From an uncultured Lachnospiraceae bacterium (lineage in GTDB: Bacteria; Bacillota; Clostridia; Lachnospirales; Lachnospiraceae), in assembly GCA_910577785.1 (NCBI GenBank), contig CAJTNT010000018.1, positions 12,911 through 76,910 on the forward strand: 64,000 bases of DNA, given 5' to 3'. Below are positions 49,066 to 57,767 of the stretch, one piece after another (the stretch's first letter is position 1; each line of letters begins with the position of its first letter). The position numbers and the translations under genes are program-made. The notes beneath the pieces were generated by a model, which searched no databases, was not told the DNA's origin, and saw only the letters and a program-made list of their open reading frames with translations.

Positions 49066-50010
49066 ATGGAAGCAATTCGTTTTACAATACTGAAGATAAA
49101 GCTGCAGATGCCAGAAGACTGCCGGCTCCCCAGGCATAAAGTTTCCGCTATCCGGGGCGGCATGGGGAATGTGCTGCTGGCGCAGCATTGCATCCGCGAT
49201 GGGAAATGTGAGTTCTGTGATTTCCAGGAAAGCTGCATTGTCCAGAATATTATGTATGCCCCCTTTCGGATCAAGCCATCCTTTGCCAACCAGAATGAGA
49301 GCATGGGCTATGTCATTGACTGCACCAGCAAGAAGGTGGAATACCATGCAGGGGAAAGCCTGTGGGTGGAGTTCACGCTGTTTGGAAACGCCATCTCTTA
49401 TATTATGCCGATTATTTATGCCCTGACCTCTCTGGGCGGGGCTGGCCTTGGGAAAGAGGCTGCCCCCTTCCAGGTTACAGAGATTGTAAACCGTCGGCGG
49501 AAGCCTATCCTAAGGGATGGGTGTATTGCAATGAGAAATGTCCTGGTGGAGACAGTGGAAAGCTATGTAAATGAGCGCATCGCCCAACAGGTGGATCCAT
49601 TAGAAAACCAGGCAGGGCATGTATGGCTTTCCTTGGAGACGCCCTGTGCCGTGAAACACCAGGGGGAATTTCTGCAGGCATTTGACGGGCGCTCCCTGGT
49701 GCTGGCAATGATCCAGAAACTGTATATGTATCAGCTTTACGAAGGGAAGCAGGCAGAAAAGGAACATTTTGCAGAAGAGGAATTTCCAGCCATCAAAAGC
49801 CAGCGTCTGGAGCCAGGCACCATCCCCCGATATTCCGCCACGCAGGAAAGGAAGATGTACTTAAAAGGGATCACGGGCGTTCTGGAGCTGGAAGGATGCA
49901 CAGAGAAAGTGATGCGGTATCTGTACGCCATGGAAATACTTCATCTTGGCAAAAACACCAGGCTGGGTTTCGGTAAGGTAACAGTACGGAATCATTACGA
50001 TATTTCTTAG
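49066..50010 (+). CDS. cas6: Cas6 crRNA-processing endoribonuclease
   Basis: A 314-residue RAMP-fold RNase. Two ferredoxin-like halves are indicated, with FTLFGNAISYIMPIIYALTS in the middle and the Gly-rich loop GKNTRLGFGKVTV at the C-terminus (about 292-304). A Cys-rich segment (CEFCDFQESC, about 46-55) resembles the zinc-binding variant of longer Cas6 proteins. It should cut both arrays within their repeats, leaving an eight-base 5' handle (ATTGATAC or ATTGACAC). The only Cas6 in the window, it must handle two slightly different repeats. The CARF-TIR gene follows 15 bases after its stop. Confidence 0.85.
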   Translation: MEAIRFTILKIKLQMPEDCRLPRHKVSAIRGGMGNVLLAQHCIRDGKCEFCDFQESCIVQNIMYAPFRIKPSFANQNESMGYVIDCTSKKVEYHAGESLWVEFTLFGNAISYIMPIIYALTSLGGAGLGKEAAPFQVTEIVNRRRKPILRDGCIAMRNVLVETVESYVNERIAQQVDPLENQAGHVWLSLETPCAVKHQGEFLQAFDGRSLVLAMIQKLYMYQLYEGKQAEKEHFAEEEFPAIKSQRLEPGTIPRYSATQERKMYLKGITGVLELEGCTEKVMRYLYAMEILHLGKNTRLGFGKVTVRNHYDIS

Positions 50011-50025
50011 GATAGGAGAAAGAAG

Positions 50026-52536
50026 ATGAAGAAAGCAAAAGATATTTTAGTTGCCGTAGTTGGGGCGGGCGGGAAGAATAAATCTGGCCAGAGATATAAT
50101 AAAACATTATATGCCGTCCTGGAAGCCAAAGCAGGGCAAGATGGATGTGGGTATTCTGTTGAAATGGAAAGGGTAGAAGCCAGCAGGTATCCCTTCCTGG
50201 CGGCAGATAGGCTGCTGCGGAAGGACGGGTTTGACCGGGCTTTTCTGATTGGCACAGAAGGGTCAAGCTGGGAATTTTTATGCCAGGATGCGAAAGAAGA
50301 GTACGGGGAAAAGGAGACTCCTGTCCCAGAAATAGATAATATGAAAAAAGACAGGAAAAAAGTAGAGGCATTTCTGGAAAAATGCATGGGGAAGAAAGTA
50401 GAAATTTTCCTAATTAAGGAAGGCAGGACAAAAGAGGAAACGGATGAAAATATCGGAAGACTGATTGCATCTTTTTCGCAAACTTTCCAGAACATAGAAG
50501 GGGATATCAACATTACACTGGACGTTTCCAATGGCCTGCGTTCCATTCCGATGTATGTGCAGGCAGTGATGGATTATTTTTCTGTATTGGAAAGCAACAG
50601 GCGGGACTGTTCCATTCAGGTTATCTATGGGATGTTTGAAGCAAAAGAGCCGGTCGAGACAGGATGCGGCCAGAAGGAAATTGCGCCCATGCTGCAGATG
50701 GATGTAATTACCAGTATCCGGGCATGGACAAGCGCTGTCCGGGAGTTCTATGCCAATGGATCCGTCATACAGCTGCTGCACTTGCTGGAAAAATTAGGGC
50801 AGGAAAACATAGCAGGGGATTCTCAGGAAAAGGCCTGGAGCCGAGAATATCACAAAGCGCTGAGCAATTTTTCCTTTGCCATGAACAGCAATAACCTGGA
50901 ATTATTCAGCAAATCTATCCAAAAGATGCAGCAGCTGTTGGAAAAGGACAGCGCAATAGAATCGGCAGGCGGCATCCCAGGCTATATCCACGGAATCCTC
51001 AAAGCAATCCTTGAAAACCTGACAGGACGGTTTGCCGCAGAGGAAGAAAGGAGAGAAGGGGAAGAAGGAAAAGAAGAAACGGAACGGAAGGGAAAGTATT
51101 CTTCTTATATGTTTTCCATTGCCCGATGGTATTTTGAGCAGGAGCGTTTTGGGGATACGGCCATTGCCTTGCAGGAAGGGCTTGTCACCTATGTAATGGA
51201 AACTTATGCCAAGGAATGCCATAAGCTTCTGGAGAAGAAAATTCCAGGCTGGGGAGACGGAGATAGTATGGAAGAGAGCCTGTTCCAGAGTGAGGTACGG
51301 GAAGCAATCCGTAAGAATGTATTTGAACGGGATGACGGAGAGATAGAGAACAGAAAGGAGCAGAAAGAGTGGCTGGGGGAATGGAGGGAATGGAGGAAAG
51401 AGTATGATTATATCTGTAAATACATCCGCAATTCCGCCATGCTGCTATCCTATCATGACAAGGAGCCAGATTCCTTAGAAGCTGCCGGGGAAAATGAGGT
51501 TTCCATAGAAACAGCCCAGGAGAATATAGAAAGGCTGTTCCATAAGATTGCAGAAGAGAGAGCAGAAACGGCAGAGGCAATAGGGACAACAGAGGAAACA
51601 AAGGCAACAGAGACAGCAGAACGCAGCAAAATGATAGAGAAGCGCCTGGAATATTTGCTTGGGGTAAATGAATATGACGTGTTTATCAGTTACCGCCGTT
51701 CTTATAATGCCAAGGATGAGAATGATGGGGTAGTGCTGGTTGTTGCAATCAAAGACTATCTGGAAAAACAAGGGCTGAAGGTGTTTGTTGACATTGAAAG
51801 GATGGAGGGCGTACCTGGTAGCTTTTCAAACCATATACGGATGGAGCTGTTTAATAGCAAGTGCTGCCTGGCCATCCTTGGGAACCATGCTTTTGGAAGG
51901 GACTATAAGAAGGAGGATGAGTATTATAAAGAAATTATGGCGGCCGTTGACTATGGGAAAGAAATTTTCGTAGTCAGCATGGAAGGGTTTGACACTTCGC
52001 CTGTTGGGGAAGGCGTGTTGGAAGAAAGACAATTAGAAAAAGTAGTGAAGGAATATCAGCGGATTGGAAGCCCTCATATATTCTGGGGATATCATGAGAT
52101 TATGGCCCTAAGGGAACAGATTTGGGCAGAGATTGATACATTCCTAAAGAAGGGGGAACGGAAGCCGCAGCAGGAAGGCTGCTTCCTAAATTACAGCAAC
52201 CATCCAAGCGGGAACTGGGGCGGGGCGCAAATAGAGGCGGCACAGCGTTATGGGAAGATAATAGACATGCCTTTTCCCAATATTCCTCCAGATTTGCCAG
52301 AAAAAGAAATGGATGTATTGGTGCAGCAGGAAATTGGGAGGATTAAGCGGGAAAAGCCAAGCTGCGTACTCTGCCAGGGAGAATTTACCTTTACCTACCG
52401 CCTGATCAATCACTTAAAGGCGAATAAGATAAAGGCGGTAGCCGCTTGCAGTGAACGCAGAACCGTGGAGACGGTTGAGGATGGCAAGACGATTAAAAAG
52501 ACAGAGTATGAGTTCAAGGGGTTCCGTGAGTATTAA
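50026..52536 (+). CDS. CARF - degenerate HEPN - TIR - ring-nuclease-like fusion effector
   Basis: An 836-residue protein with four regions. (1) About 1-235: a Csx1/DxTHG-type CARF sensor, with FLIGTEGSSWEF (73-84) and LDVSNGLRSIP (165-175). (2) About 240-510: helical, like the HEPN part of Csx1 proteins, but the RNase motif is worn: YIRNSAMLLSYHD (466-478) has Arg and His nine apart instead of Rx4-6H. (3) About 549-705: a TIR domain, YDVFISYRRSYNAKDE, KVFVDIERMEGVPGSF and candidate catalytic Glu636 in YYKEI. (4) About 716-836: FLNYSNHPSGNWGGAQ, QGEFTFTY, AACSER and FREY, resembling Csx20-like ring nucleases. It probably senses cyclic oligoadenylate and cleaves NAD+, with a built-in off-switch. 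Confidence 0.8.
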   Translation: MKKAKDILVAVVGAGGKNKSGQRYNKTLYAVLEAKAGQDGCGYSVEMERVEASRYPFLAADRLLRKDGFDRAFLIGTEGSSWEFLCQDAKEEYGEKETPVPEIDNMKKDRKKVEAFLEKCMGKKVEIFLIKEGRTKEETDENIGRLIASFSQTFQNIEGDINITLDVSNGLRSIPMYVQAVMDYFSVLESNRRDCSIQVIYGMFEAKEPVETGCGQKEIAPMLQMDVITSIRAWTSAVREFYANGSVIQLLHLLEKLGQENIAGDSQEKAWSREYHKALSNFSFAMNSNNLELFSKSIQKMQQLLEKDSAIESAGGIPGYIHGILKAILENLTGRFAAEEERREGEEGKEETERKGKYSSYMFSIARWYFEQERFGDTAIALQEGLVTYVMETYAKECHKLLEKKIPGWGDGDSMEESLFQSEVREAIRKNVFERDDGEIENRKEQKEWLGEWREWRKEYDYICKYIRNSAMLLSYHDKEPDSLEAAGENEVSIETAQENIERLFHKIAEERAETAEAIGTTEETKATETAERSKMIEKRLEYLLGVNEYDVFISYRRSYNAKDENDGVVLVVAIKDYLEKQGLKVFVDIERMEGVPGSFSNHIRMELFNSKCCLAILGNHAFGRDYKKEDEYYKEIMAAVDYGKEIFVVSMEGFDTSPVGEGVLEERQLEKVVKEYQRIGSPHIFWGYHEIMALREQIWAEIDTFLKKGERKPQQEGCFLNYSNHPSGNWGGAQIEAAQRYGKIIDMPFPNIPPDLPEKEMDVLVQQEIGRIKREKPSCVLCQGEFTFTYRLINHLKANKIKAVAACSERRTVETVEDGKTIKKTEYEFKGFREY

Positions 52537-52576
52537 GGAGGATTGTGGCCTTACCTAAGATGAGCGGGGTGGAAAG

Positions 52577-53233
52577 TTGCTTCAGAAATGCAGGATTATG
52601 CTGGTCAAATGCATGGAGAATGATGTTACAGCTGTTGGGCTATATGGAAGAATGGTAGAACAATTACAGCTTCAGGAGTTCAAATGCCCTCACTGTGGGA
52701 GAAAGGGGAGGTTTAAGAGGCATGGGGAGTATTCCCGCTATATTGTGGAATGGGCGGGAGGGAAGAAACACTGTTCCCGCGTCAGCATTGTCCGTTTCCG
52801 CTGCGGGGATTGCGGCAGAACCCATGCCTATCTGCCGTCCCTTATGGTACCATATACTTCGTATGGATTATGCTTTGTCCTGGCTGTGCTGATTCAATAT
52901 TTTCAGAAATCAATGACCGTGATGCAGATTTGTGAGTCATATGATATTTCGGAATCTATGCTGTACCGCTGGGTGCATTTGTTTGAGAGGCGCTACGAGG
53001 AATGGATGGAAATCATAACGTGTGGGATGGATGGAAAGAAAAAGGATGAAAAGAAAAAGGATGGCAGCAGGACGATTCTGGGGGAACGGGAACATATCTT
53101 GGAATTTATTTTTTGTGTGATACTGAGCGATGTTTTTCTGGACAATTATCTGCTGATGTTCCGTAGGAGCCTTATGGAATGTGAGCCTGGGGCAGAAGGG
53201 GAGAGGAATAAAGAAAAAGAAAGATTCTTCTGA
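52577..53233 (+). CDS. DUF6431-like zinc-ribbon/HTH protein, transposase-related
   Basis: A 218-residue protein. CPHCGRKGRFKRHGEYSRY and FRCGDCGRTHAYLPSLMVPY form a zinc ribbon; SMTVMQICESYDISESMLYRW is a helix-turn-helix. The pattern resembles DUF6431/IS-derived proteins of Clostridia that carry the ribbon and HTH of a transposase but no catalytic core. The start is unsure (TTG at 52577 with GGGGTGG, or ATG at 52598). Its last 40 residues are odd (ECEPGAEGERNKEKERFF) and overlap a nucleotidyltransferase fragment, so the 3' end may be a fusion scar. Confidence 0.6.
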   Translation: MLQKCRIMLVKCMENDVTAVGLYGRMVEQLQLQEFKCPHCGRKGRFKRHGEYSRYIVEWAGGKKHCSRVSIVRFRCGDCGRTHAYLPSLMVPYTSYGLCFVLAVLIQYFQKSMTVMQICESYDISESMLYRWVHLFERRYEEWMEIITCGMDGKKKDEKKKDGSRTILGEREHILEFIFCVILSDVFLDNYLLMFRRSLMECEPGAEGERNKEKERFF

Positions 53234-53447
53234 TATTGACATTATGATTCTGGTAGATTTACGGAATGAAGCATTGCATTCCTATTTGGATCCTTTATCA
53301 GAAACGGGTTTTCGGTATAACGCAGAACATGATGTCTGGATTATGCGTATCATTAAGAATATAGAACATTTCCGACATTGGGTTGCAGCATATCCATTTT
53401 ATAAAAATGTTCTGCAGGAAGGGGTGGCTTTATATGAAACGGCCTGA
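53181..53447 (+). pseudogene. Minimal nucleotidyltransferase (MNT antitoxin) remnant
   Basis: The frame contains SDIDIMILVDLRNEALHSYL, the second half of the GSx10DxD-type motif of MNT proteins, then EHDVWIMRIIKNIEHFRHW and PFYKNVLQEGVALYE, the usual C-terminus. The N-terminal half, with the first Gly-Ser, is missing and replaced by the end of the transposase-like gene. MNT proteins pair with HEPN toxins. A HEPN start follows with a 14-base overlap, so this is the scar of a HEPN-MNT module. Confidence 0.65.
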
Positions 53448-53547
53448 TTTCTTAGATGTTGGCAGCCAAATGGATGTAGCCAGACACCGCTTACAGACAG
53501 ATAGCGAAGGTTTAGATACAGCGAATCTAACTTTCTCATCAGAATAA
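53434..53547 (+). pseudogene. HEPN-domain toxin, N-terminal remnant
   Basis: A 37-codon frame starting MKRPDFLDVGSQMDVARHRL and continuing QTDSEGLDTANLTF, the first helices of MNT-linked HEPN proteins (YRLEKAKEDLETA-like). It stops after SSE, far before the RNase motif would come. It is therefore a broken toxin gene partnered with the MNT remnant. Confidence 0.55.
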
Positions 53548-53575
53548 TGCCGTGTTGCAAATAATAGGGCTTATT

Positions 53576-53739
53576 ATAGTATTACTCCGGCGGTTAAATA
53601 TCGTACCATCTTACTTGCCCAAATCTCCCTCTGCTGCGTTGTCATCAATCGCTGGAGTACTCGCTACAGCTCAATCTTCCGCCTTGCATAGGAAGATTTG
53701 TTAATCTGGTGCGATATTTAACCGCCGGAGTAATAGTAT
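53576..53739. mobile_element. MITE-like element with long terminal inverted repeats
   Basis: 53580-53608 (TATTACTCCGGCGGTTAAAT...) is the reverse complement of 53707-53735 with one mismatch, and a few more bases pair outside after another mismatch. The inner 98 bases hold a further stem (CAATCTTCC/GGAAGATTTG) that recurs at 35862-35893. No ORF is present, so it would be non-autonomous. Confidence 0.6.
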
Positions 53740-53748
53740 GATAATTTA

Positions 53749-53772
53749 AGAGGTACTTCGGTATCTCTTTTT
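53749..53772 (+). terminator. Intrinsic terminator with UUCG tetraloop
   Basis: AGAGGTAC and GTATCTCT (one G-T pair) around TTCG, running into a T-rich tail (CTCTTTTTCT). It would stop rightward transcription before array 1, which is read leftward. Confidence 0.75.
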
Positions 53773-53852
53773 CTATATTTCTATGTGGGAGAAAGTAATT
53801 TTCAGAAGCACTTCCTTCTGTATCCTGTCAATGTCTCTTAATACATTTCTAT

Positions 53853-53876
53853 CAGCTCGTAGGGGAATCGAACCTC
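53853..53876 (-). other. tRNA-like T-arm fragment (possible attachment-site scar)
   Basis: On the minus strand GAGGTTCGATTCCCCTACGA has the T-loop GGTTCGATTCC and a partly paired T-stem, followed by what could be an acceptor strand. No anticodon or D arm can be found upstream. It resembles the 3' end of a tRNA, a usual integrase target, but may be chance. The rest of 53773-53889 holds no gene. Confidence 0.35.
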
Positions 53877-53889
53877 TGTTTCGGCCATA

Positions 53890-55606
53890 GTATTAATACC
53901 CTAAAGCGGGCTTCTTTCATTTCTACACAATAATAAAATCAAGCAATTAAAAGAAGAAAAGAGTGACAATGCCCTAAAGCGGGCTTCCTTCATTTCTACG
54001 GTACCCTATGGATTCATCCCGCTTTATCAGCGTATGTGTCAATGCCCTAAAGCAGGCTTCTTTCATTTCTACAAGAATTATCTCGTTGATTAATATCGGA
54101 AATCTATTGTGTCAATGCCCTAAAGCAGGCTTCTTTCATTTCTACGATGAAGCGTTAGAGGCTGTATGCCAGGACTTGGGATGTGTCAATGCCCTAAAGC
54201 AGGCTTCTTTCATTTCTACGTAAAAGTTGAAATTCTAATGGGACTGCCAGGAAGTGTGTCAATGCCCTAAAGCAGGCTTCTTTCATTTCTACAGAAAACC
54301 TATAGCTTAATCGTTTATTAAAAAATGTGTCAATGCCCTAAAGCAGGCTTCTTTCATTTCTACAGATAAAAATAATAATTTTATATGGGTTGACAATATG
54401 TGTCAATGCCCTAAAGCAGGCTTCTTTCATTTCTACAATTACTTATGAGAAGAACAATAGAGAATATACATGTGTCAATGCCCTTAAGCAGGCTTCTTTC
54501 ATTTCTACAAAAAGCAAAAAAAGGAAGCTAGACTAAGTAGAATGTGTCAATGCCCTTAAGCAGGCTTCTTTCATTTCTACGGGGAACTTCGTTCGGAAGA
54601 TATTTTATACACAAGTGTGTCAATGCCCTTAAGCAGGCTTCTTTCATTTCTACAAAAAGCAAAAAAAGGAAGCTAGACTAAGTAGAATGTGTCAATGCCC
54701 TTAAGCAGGCTTCTTTCATTTCTACGGGGAACTTCGTTCGGAAGATATTTTATACACAAGTGTGTCAATGCCCTTAAGCAGGCTTCTTTCATTTCTACTT
54801 TGAAACAAACTTGGTGAAAATAGAGTTAGTGATAATGTGTCAATGCCCTTAAGCAGGCTTCTTTCATTTCTACTAGAAAAAAAAATCAACCAACTGCGAT
54901 GCAGATAATGGTGTCAATGCCCTTAAGCAGGCTTCTTTCATTTCTACGTTGTCCCCTGATACTCTTAAATACGAGGAAGTGAAGTGTGTCAATGCCCTTA
55001 AGCAGGCTTCTTTCATTTCTACGACATGCTGGGCAACTATGGCTCCTTTCAGGATGTTGTGTCAATGCCCTTAAGCAGGCTTCTTTCATTTCTACATTGA
55101 GAAAGTTAACAACAAAATAAGGAGCATGGCAGTGTGTCAATGCCCTTAAGCAGGCTTCTTTCATTTCTACCTGAGTGCGCATATGGGTTTAAAGCATACG
55201 TTATTGGTGTCAATGCCCTTAAGCAGGCTTCTTTCATTTCTACTAAAAACCCCGGAATGGATGATATAGAGGAATCAAATGTGTCAATGCCCTTAAGCAG
55301 GCTTCTTTCATTTCTACTTAGGAAGCAAATTTGTTGAATTGGGTCGGAGAAAGTGTCAATGCCCTTAAGCAGGCTTCTTTCATTTCTACAAGAATAGATT
55401 AGAAGTTTTAGGAAGCAAATTTGTGTGTCAATGCCCTTAAGCAGGCTTCTTTCATTTCTACGAATAAGAGATGAAGAAAGGAAGAATAGAAGTTTTTGTG
55501 TCAATGCCCTTAAGCAGGCTTCTTTCATTTCTACTCTCTCGGAGCTGGCTAAAAAGTTTCAAGAGGAAGGTGTCAATGCCCTTAAGCAGGCTTCTTTCAT
55601 TTCTAC
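53890..55606 (-). CRISPR. CRISPR array 1: 24 repeats of 37 bases, 23 spacers
   Basis: Read from its leader (minus strand), each repeat begins GTAGAAATGAAAGAAGCC and ends GGGCATTGACAC. Spacers are 34-38 bases. Leader-proximal repeats (54472-55606) share CTTAAGG; the six at 54036-54436 have CTTTAGG. The last two (53890-53926, 53963-53999) have CCCGC in place of CCTGC and other changes, so they are the decayed distal end. Spacers at 54509-54543 and 54581-54616 are duplicated exactly at 54654-54688 and 54726-54761 (a 145-base tandem copy). Spacers at 55318-55352 and 55390-55424 share 17 bases. The repeat can form a short GCCYG/RGGGC stem. Confidence 0.98.
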
Positions 55607-55933
55607 CCTTGCCTTCTGGAATCCTTTATTTAAGCGGCTTCTAGGGAGCTAAATTCCCCAAAATTGTCAGATAATTTAAAAATCGCCTATTTTTCATTCC
55701 ATTTTTGGGTTTTTTGAAATTTTCCGTCTGACAGGGTCAGTATACCATAAAAGCATAGCTCTGTCTACCATAATTTTCTATTTTTCATACTCAATAGCCA
55801 CATTTCTTTCAAGCCCACTTTTTATAAGGGTTCTGAAGATATCTTTCTTGCTTTTTTCTTGGAAAAATACCTTCAAATCGGATATAAGAAAATATTAACA
55901 GCAAATTTGCGATTTTCCCCAAAATTCACATAA
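55607..55933 (-). promoter_or_regulatory. Leader of array 1 with promoter
   Basis: A 327-base AT-rich leader, alignable base by base as reverse complement with the leader of array 2. Its promoter on the minus strand is TAGACA (55762-55767), 17 bases, TATACT (55739-55744). An imperfect hairpin (55612-55646) lies next to the first repeat. The stretch 55934-56204 up to the CARF-HEPN gene holds no supported gene. Confidence 0.9.
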
Positions 55934-56204
55934 CATTTTTATTTACACAAGAAATATACAGATTTATTATATTTATCTTCCATTCGGTGCAGCATTTCTG
56001 CCTTGAGAGAAGAAGCCAAATCTATCCACCAGTTTTTACATATTCGTGTCATGTCATTTGTCTTAAATCTATTATGCAATTGGGTACGCTATCTGTATTC
56101 CACCTTTCACATAATCCGGGCATACCATTTTTCTCCAGGCTCAGGTATGATTTTCTTATCACCAGGAAACAAATCATTGCTATAGAATATGGAGGACAAC
56201 ACCC

Positions 56205-57767
56205 ATGACAAAGAAGCTTCAAGACAAAACCAAACAATGGATGGGCTTAGAGCGCGCCACTTTTGAGCAGCGTGCCGTGGCTGAACAATATTACGAGACA
56301 GAGTTAATGCAGCTCATCGTGAAGGAATTTATCCGCAGCAACAAATCCCGCCTCTATGAAAAGGCAGAGTACATGATCCTTTCCGTAGGAACTTCCTATG
56401 AGCCGTTAGTGCTGAATATTTCCCTTTTTCAGCCCTCGAAAATCCTATTTCTCTACACCGAGAAGACAGAAGTCACTATTGATAAGATTGTGGATTTCTG
56501 CGCCCTTCCCAGTTCTTCCTATCAGAAGGTGCTGGTGCATGAAATCAATCCCCTGGATATTTACCGCCAGATTAAGGAAGCCTATCTTAGATGGAATGCT
56601 CCCAAGAAAATCTACATCGACTTCACGGGCGGTACAAAAGCCATGTCTGCCGCTGCGGCCATGGTAGGGGCGATTATCGACCTGCAGTTGATTTACATAG
56701 GCTCAGAACAATACCTGATTGATTTCCGTAAGCCCCTCCCTGGCTCGGAAACACTCTATTTTATCAACAACCCCTATGCTGTGTTTGGTGATTTTGAAAT
56801 TGAAAAAGCCATGCAGCTGTTTGGGCAGTATGATTACTCTGGCGCCAGGGAGAAACTTGGGGAACTGCGTGAAAAGGTTCCGGATCCGGCCATCCGCCAG
56901 CAGCTCCGCTTTTCCTATCTTCTGGCCTATGCCTACGAGCATTGGGATGCCCTGGAATTTGCCCCAGCCTACCAGGACATGCGCCAGTTGGTGATGGAGC
57001 TGTGCCGGGATGTGCGTCTGAACCGCCATTTTCTGCTTATGGACTGTATTGGCATCTTGCAAGAACAGCTGGAAATCTTAGATGCCTTAAAGGACATTCA
57101 AAGCCTCTTCCGCCAGAAGAATCACATGGAGGTGCTGGGAAGCCTGGACTATATTATGCCCCTGATGTTCACGATGCAGACAAATGCATTAATCCGGGAA
57201 GCTCAGGAGAAATATGACTCTGCCACGCTGCTCTTGTACCGCCTCCTGGAAATGATAGAACAGCGCCGCCTCTGCCGTTATGGAATTGATGTCTCGCGGG
57301 CGGATTTCCTGAATATTCAATACAACGTGAAAAAGCTCCCCGCCATGAAGCATGCGTCCAAGGAAAAATGCCTGGAAATTTACCGCGGGGAAGTATCGCA
57401 GATAAAAGCGAAAGTGTTCGGCCAGTGCAATAGCGCTTACCTTCCAGAGCAGATTTCCCTTCTGGATGGATTCATCCATCTGGCGGCGCTGCGGGATGAT
57501 ATTATGGCGGCAGGCGGCGGGGATGCGGTGGCAAAGCTCAAGCGCCTGCGCTCGGTGGTCTATCTGCGCAACAACAGTATTTTCGCCCACGGCTTTTCCC
57601 CAGTCAGCAAAGGCGATTATGGGAAATTCAAGGACTTTGTGCTTCTGCTGTTCCAGCAGCTCTGCGAACTGGAACAGATAGATTATGCCGCGTACAGCCG
57701 CAAGATGGAATGGGTTAATCCGCTGGAAACAAAAAATTATGCCCTGGGGGTGAAGCCGTGCCAGTAG
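56205..57767 (+). CDS. CARF-HEPN protein, Cas02710 (TIGR02710) type
   Basis: A 520-residue type III accessory RNase. The CARF part (about 50-200) has ILSVGTSYEPLVLNI and the family hallmark IYIDFTGGTKAMSAAAAMVG (DFTGGTK, 139-145). A helical linker (about 200-400) contains YDSATLLLYRLLEMIEQRRL. The C-terminal HEPN region has LRNNSIFAHGF, an intact R455-x6-H462 RNase motif. On binding cyclic oligoadenylate it should cut RNA. Unusually it heads the adaptation operon: cas1 begins inside its last 10 bases. GGAGG precedes the ATG. Confidence 0.85.
   Translation: MTKKLQDKTKQWMGLERATFEQRAVAEQYYETELMQLIVKEFIRSNKSRLYEKAEYMILSVGTSYEPLVLNISLFQPSKILFLYTEKTEVTIDKIVDFCALPSSSYQKVLVHEINPLDIYRQIKEAYLRWNAPKKIYIDFTGGTKAMSAAAAMVGAIIDLQLIYIGSEQYLIDFRKPLPGSETLYFINNPYAVFGDFEIEKAMQLFGQYDYSGAREKLGELREKVPDPAIRQQLRFSYLLAYAYEHWDALEFAPAYQDMRQLVMELCRDVRLNRHFLLMDCIGILQEQLEILDALKDIQSLFRQKNHMEVLGSLDYIMPLMFTMQTNALIREAQEKYDSATLLLYRLLEMIEQRRLCRYGIDVSRADFLNIQYNVKKLPAMKHASKEKCLEIYRGEVSQIKAKVFGQCNSAYLPEQISLLDGFIHLAALRDDIMAAGGGDAVAKLKRLRSVVYLRNNSIFAHGFSPVSKGDYGKFKDFVLLLFQQLCELEQIDYAAYSRKMEWVNPLETKNYALGVKPCQ

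Noticed and set aside
40295..52536. Assignment to type III-A or III-B
   Set aside because: No Csm2/Csm4/Csm5 or Cmr1/Cmr3/Cmr4/Cmr6 set is seen; fused RAMPs, Csx19 and a TIGR03986 protein point to III-D.
53853..53876. A complete tRNA gene on the minus strand
   Set aside because: Only a T-arm-like segment is visible; no anticodon or D arm can be drawn, so only a fragment is listed.
55106..55528. A minus-strand frame with repeated RNERSLLKGIDT segments
   Set aside because: It is CRISPR repeats and spacers read as protein; the repeat period explains it entirely. The same holds for frames across 53950-55650 and 62830-63960.
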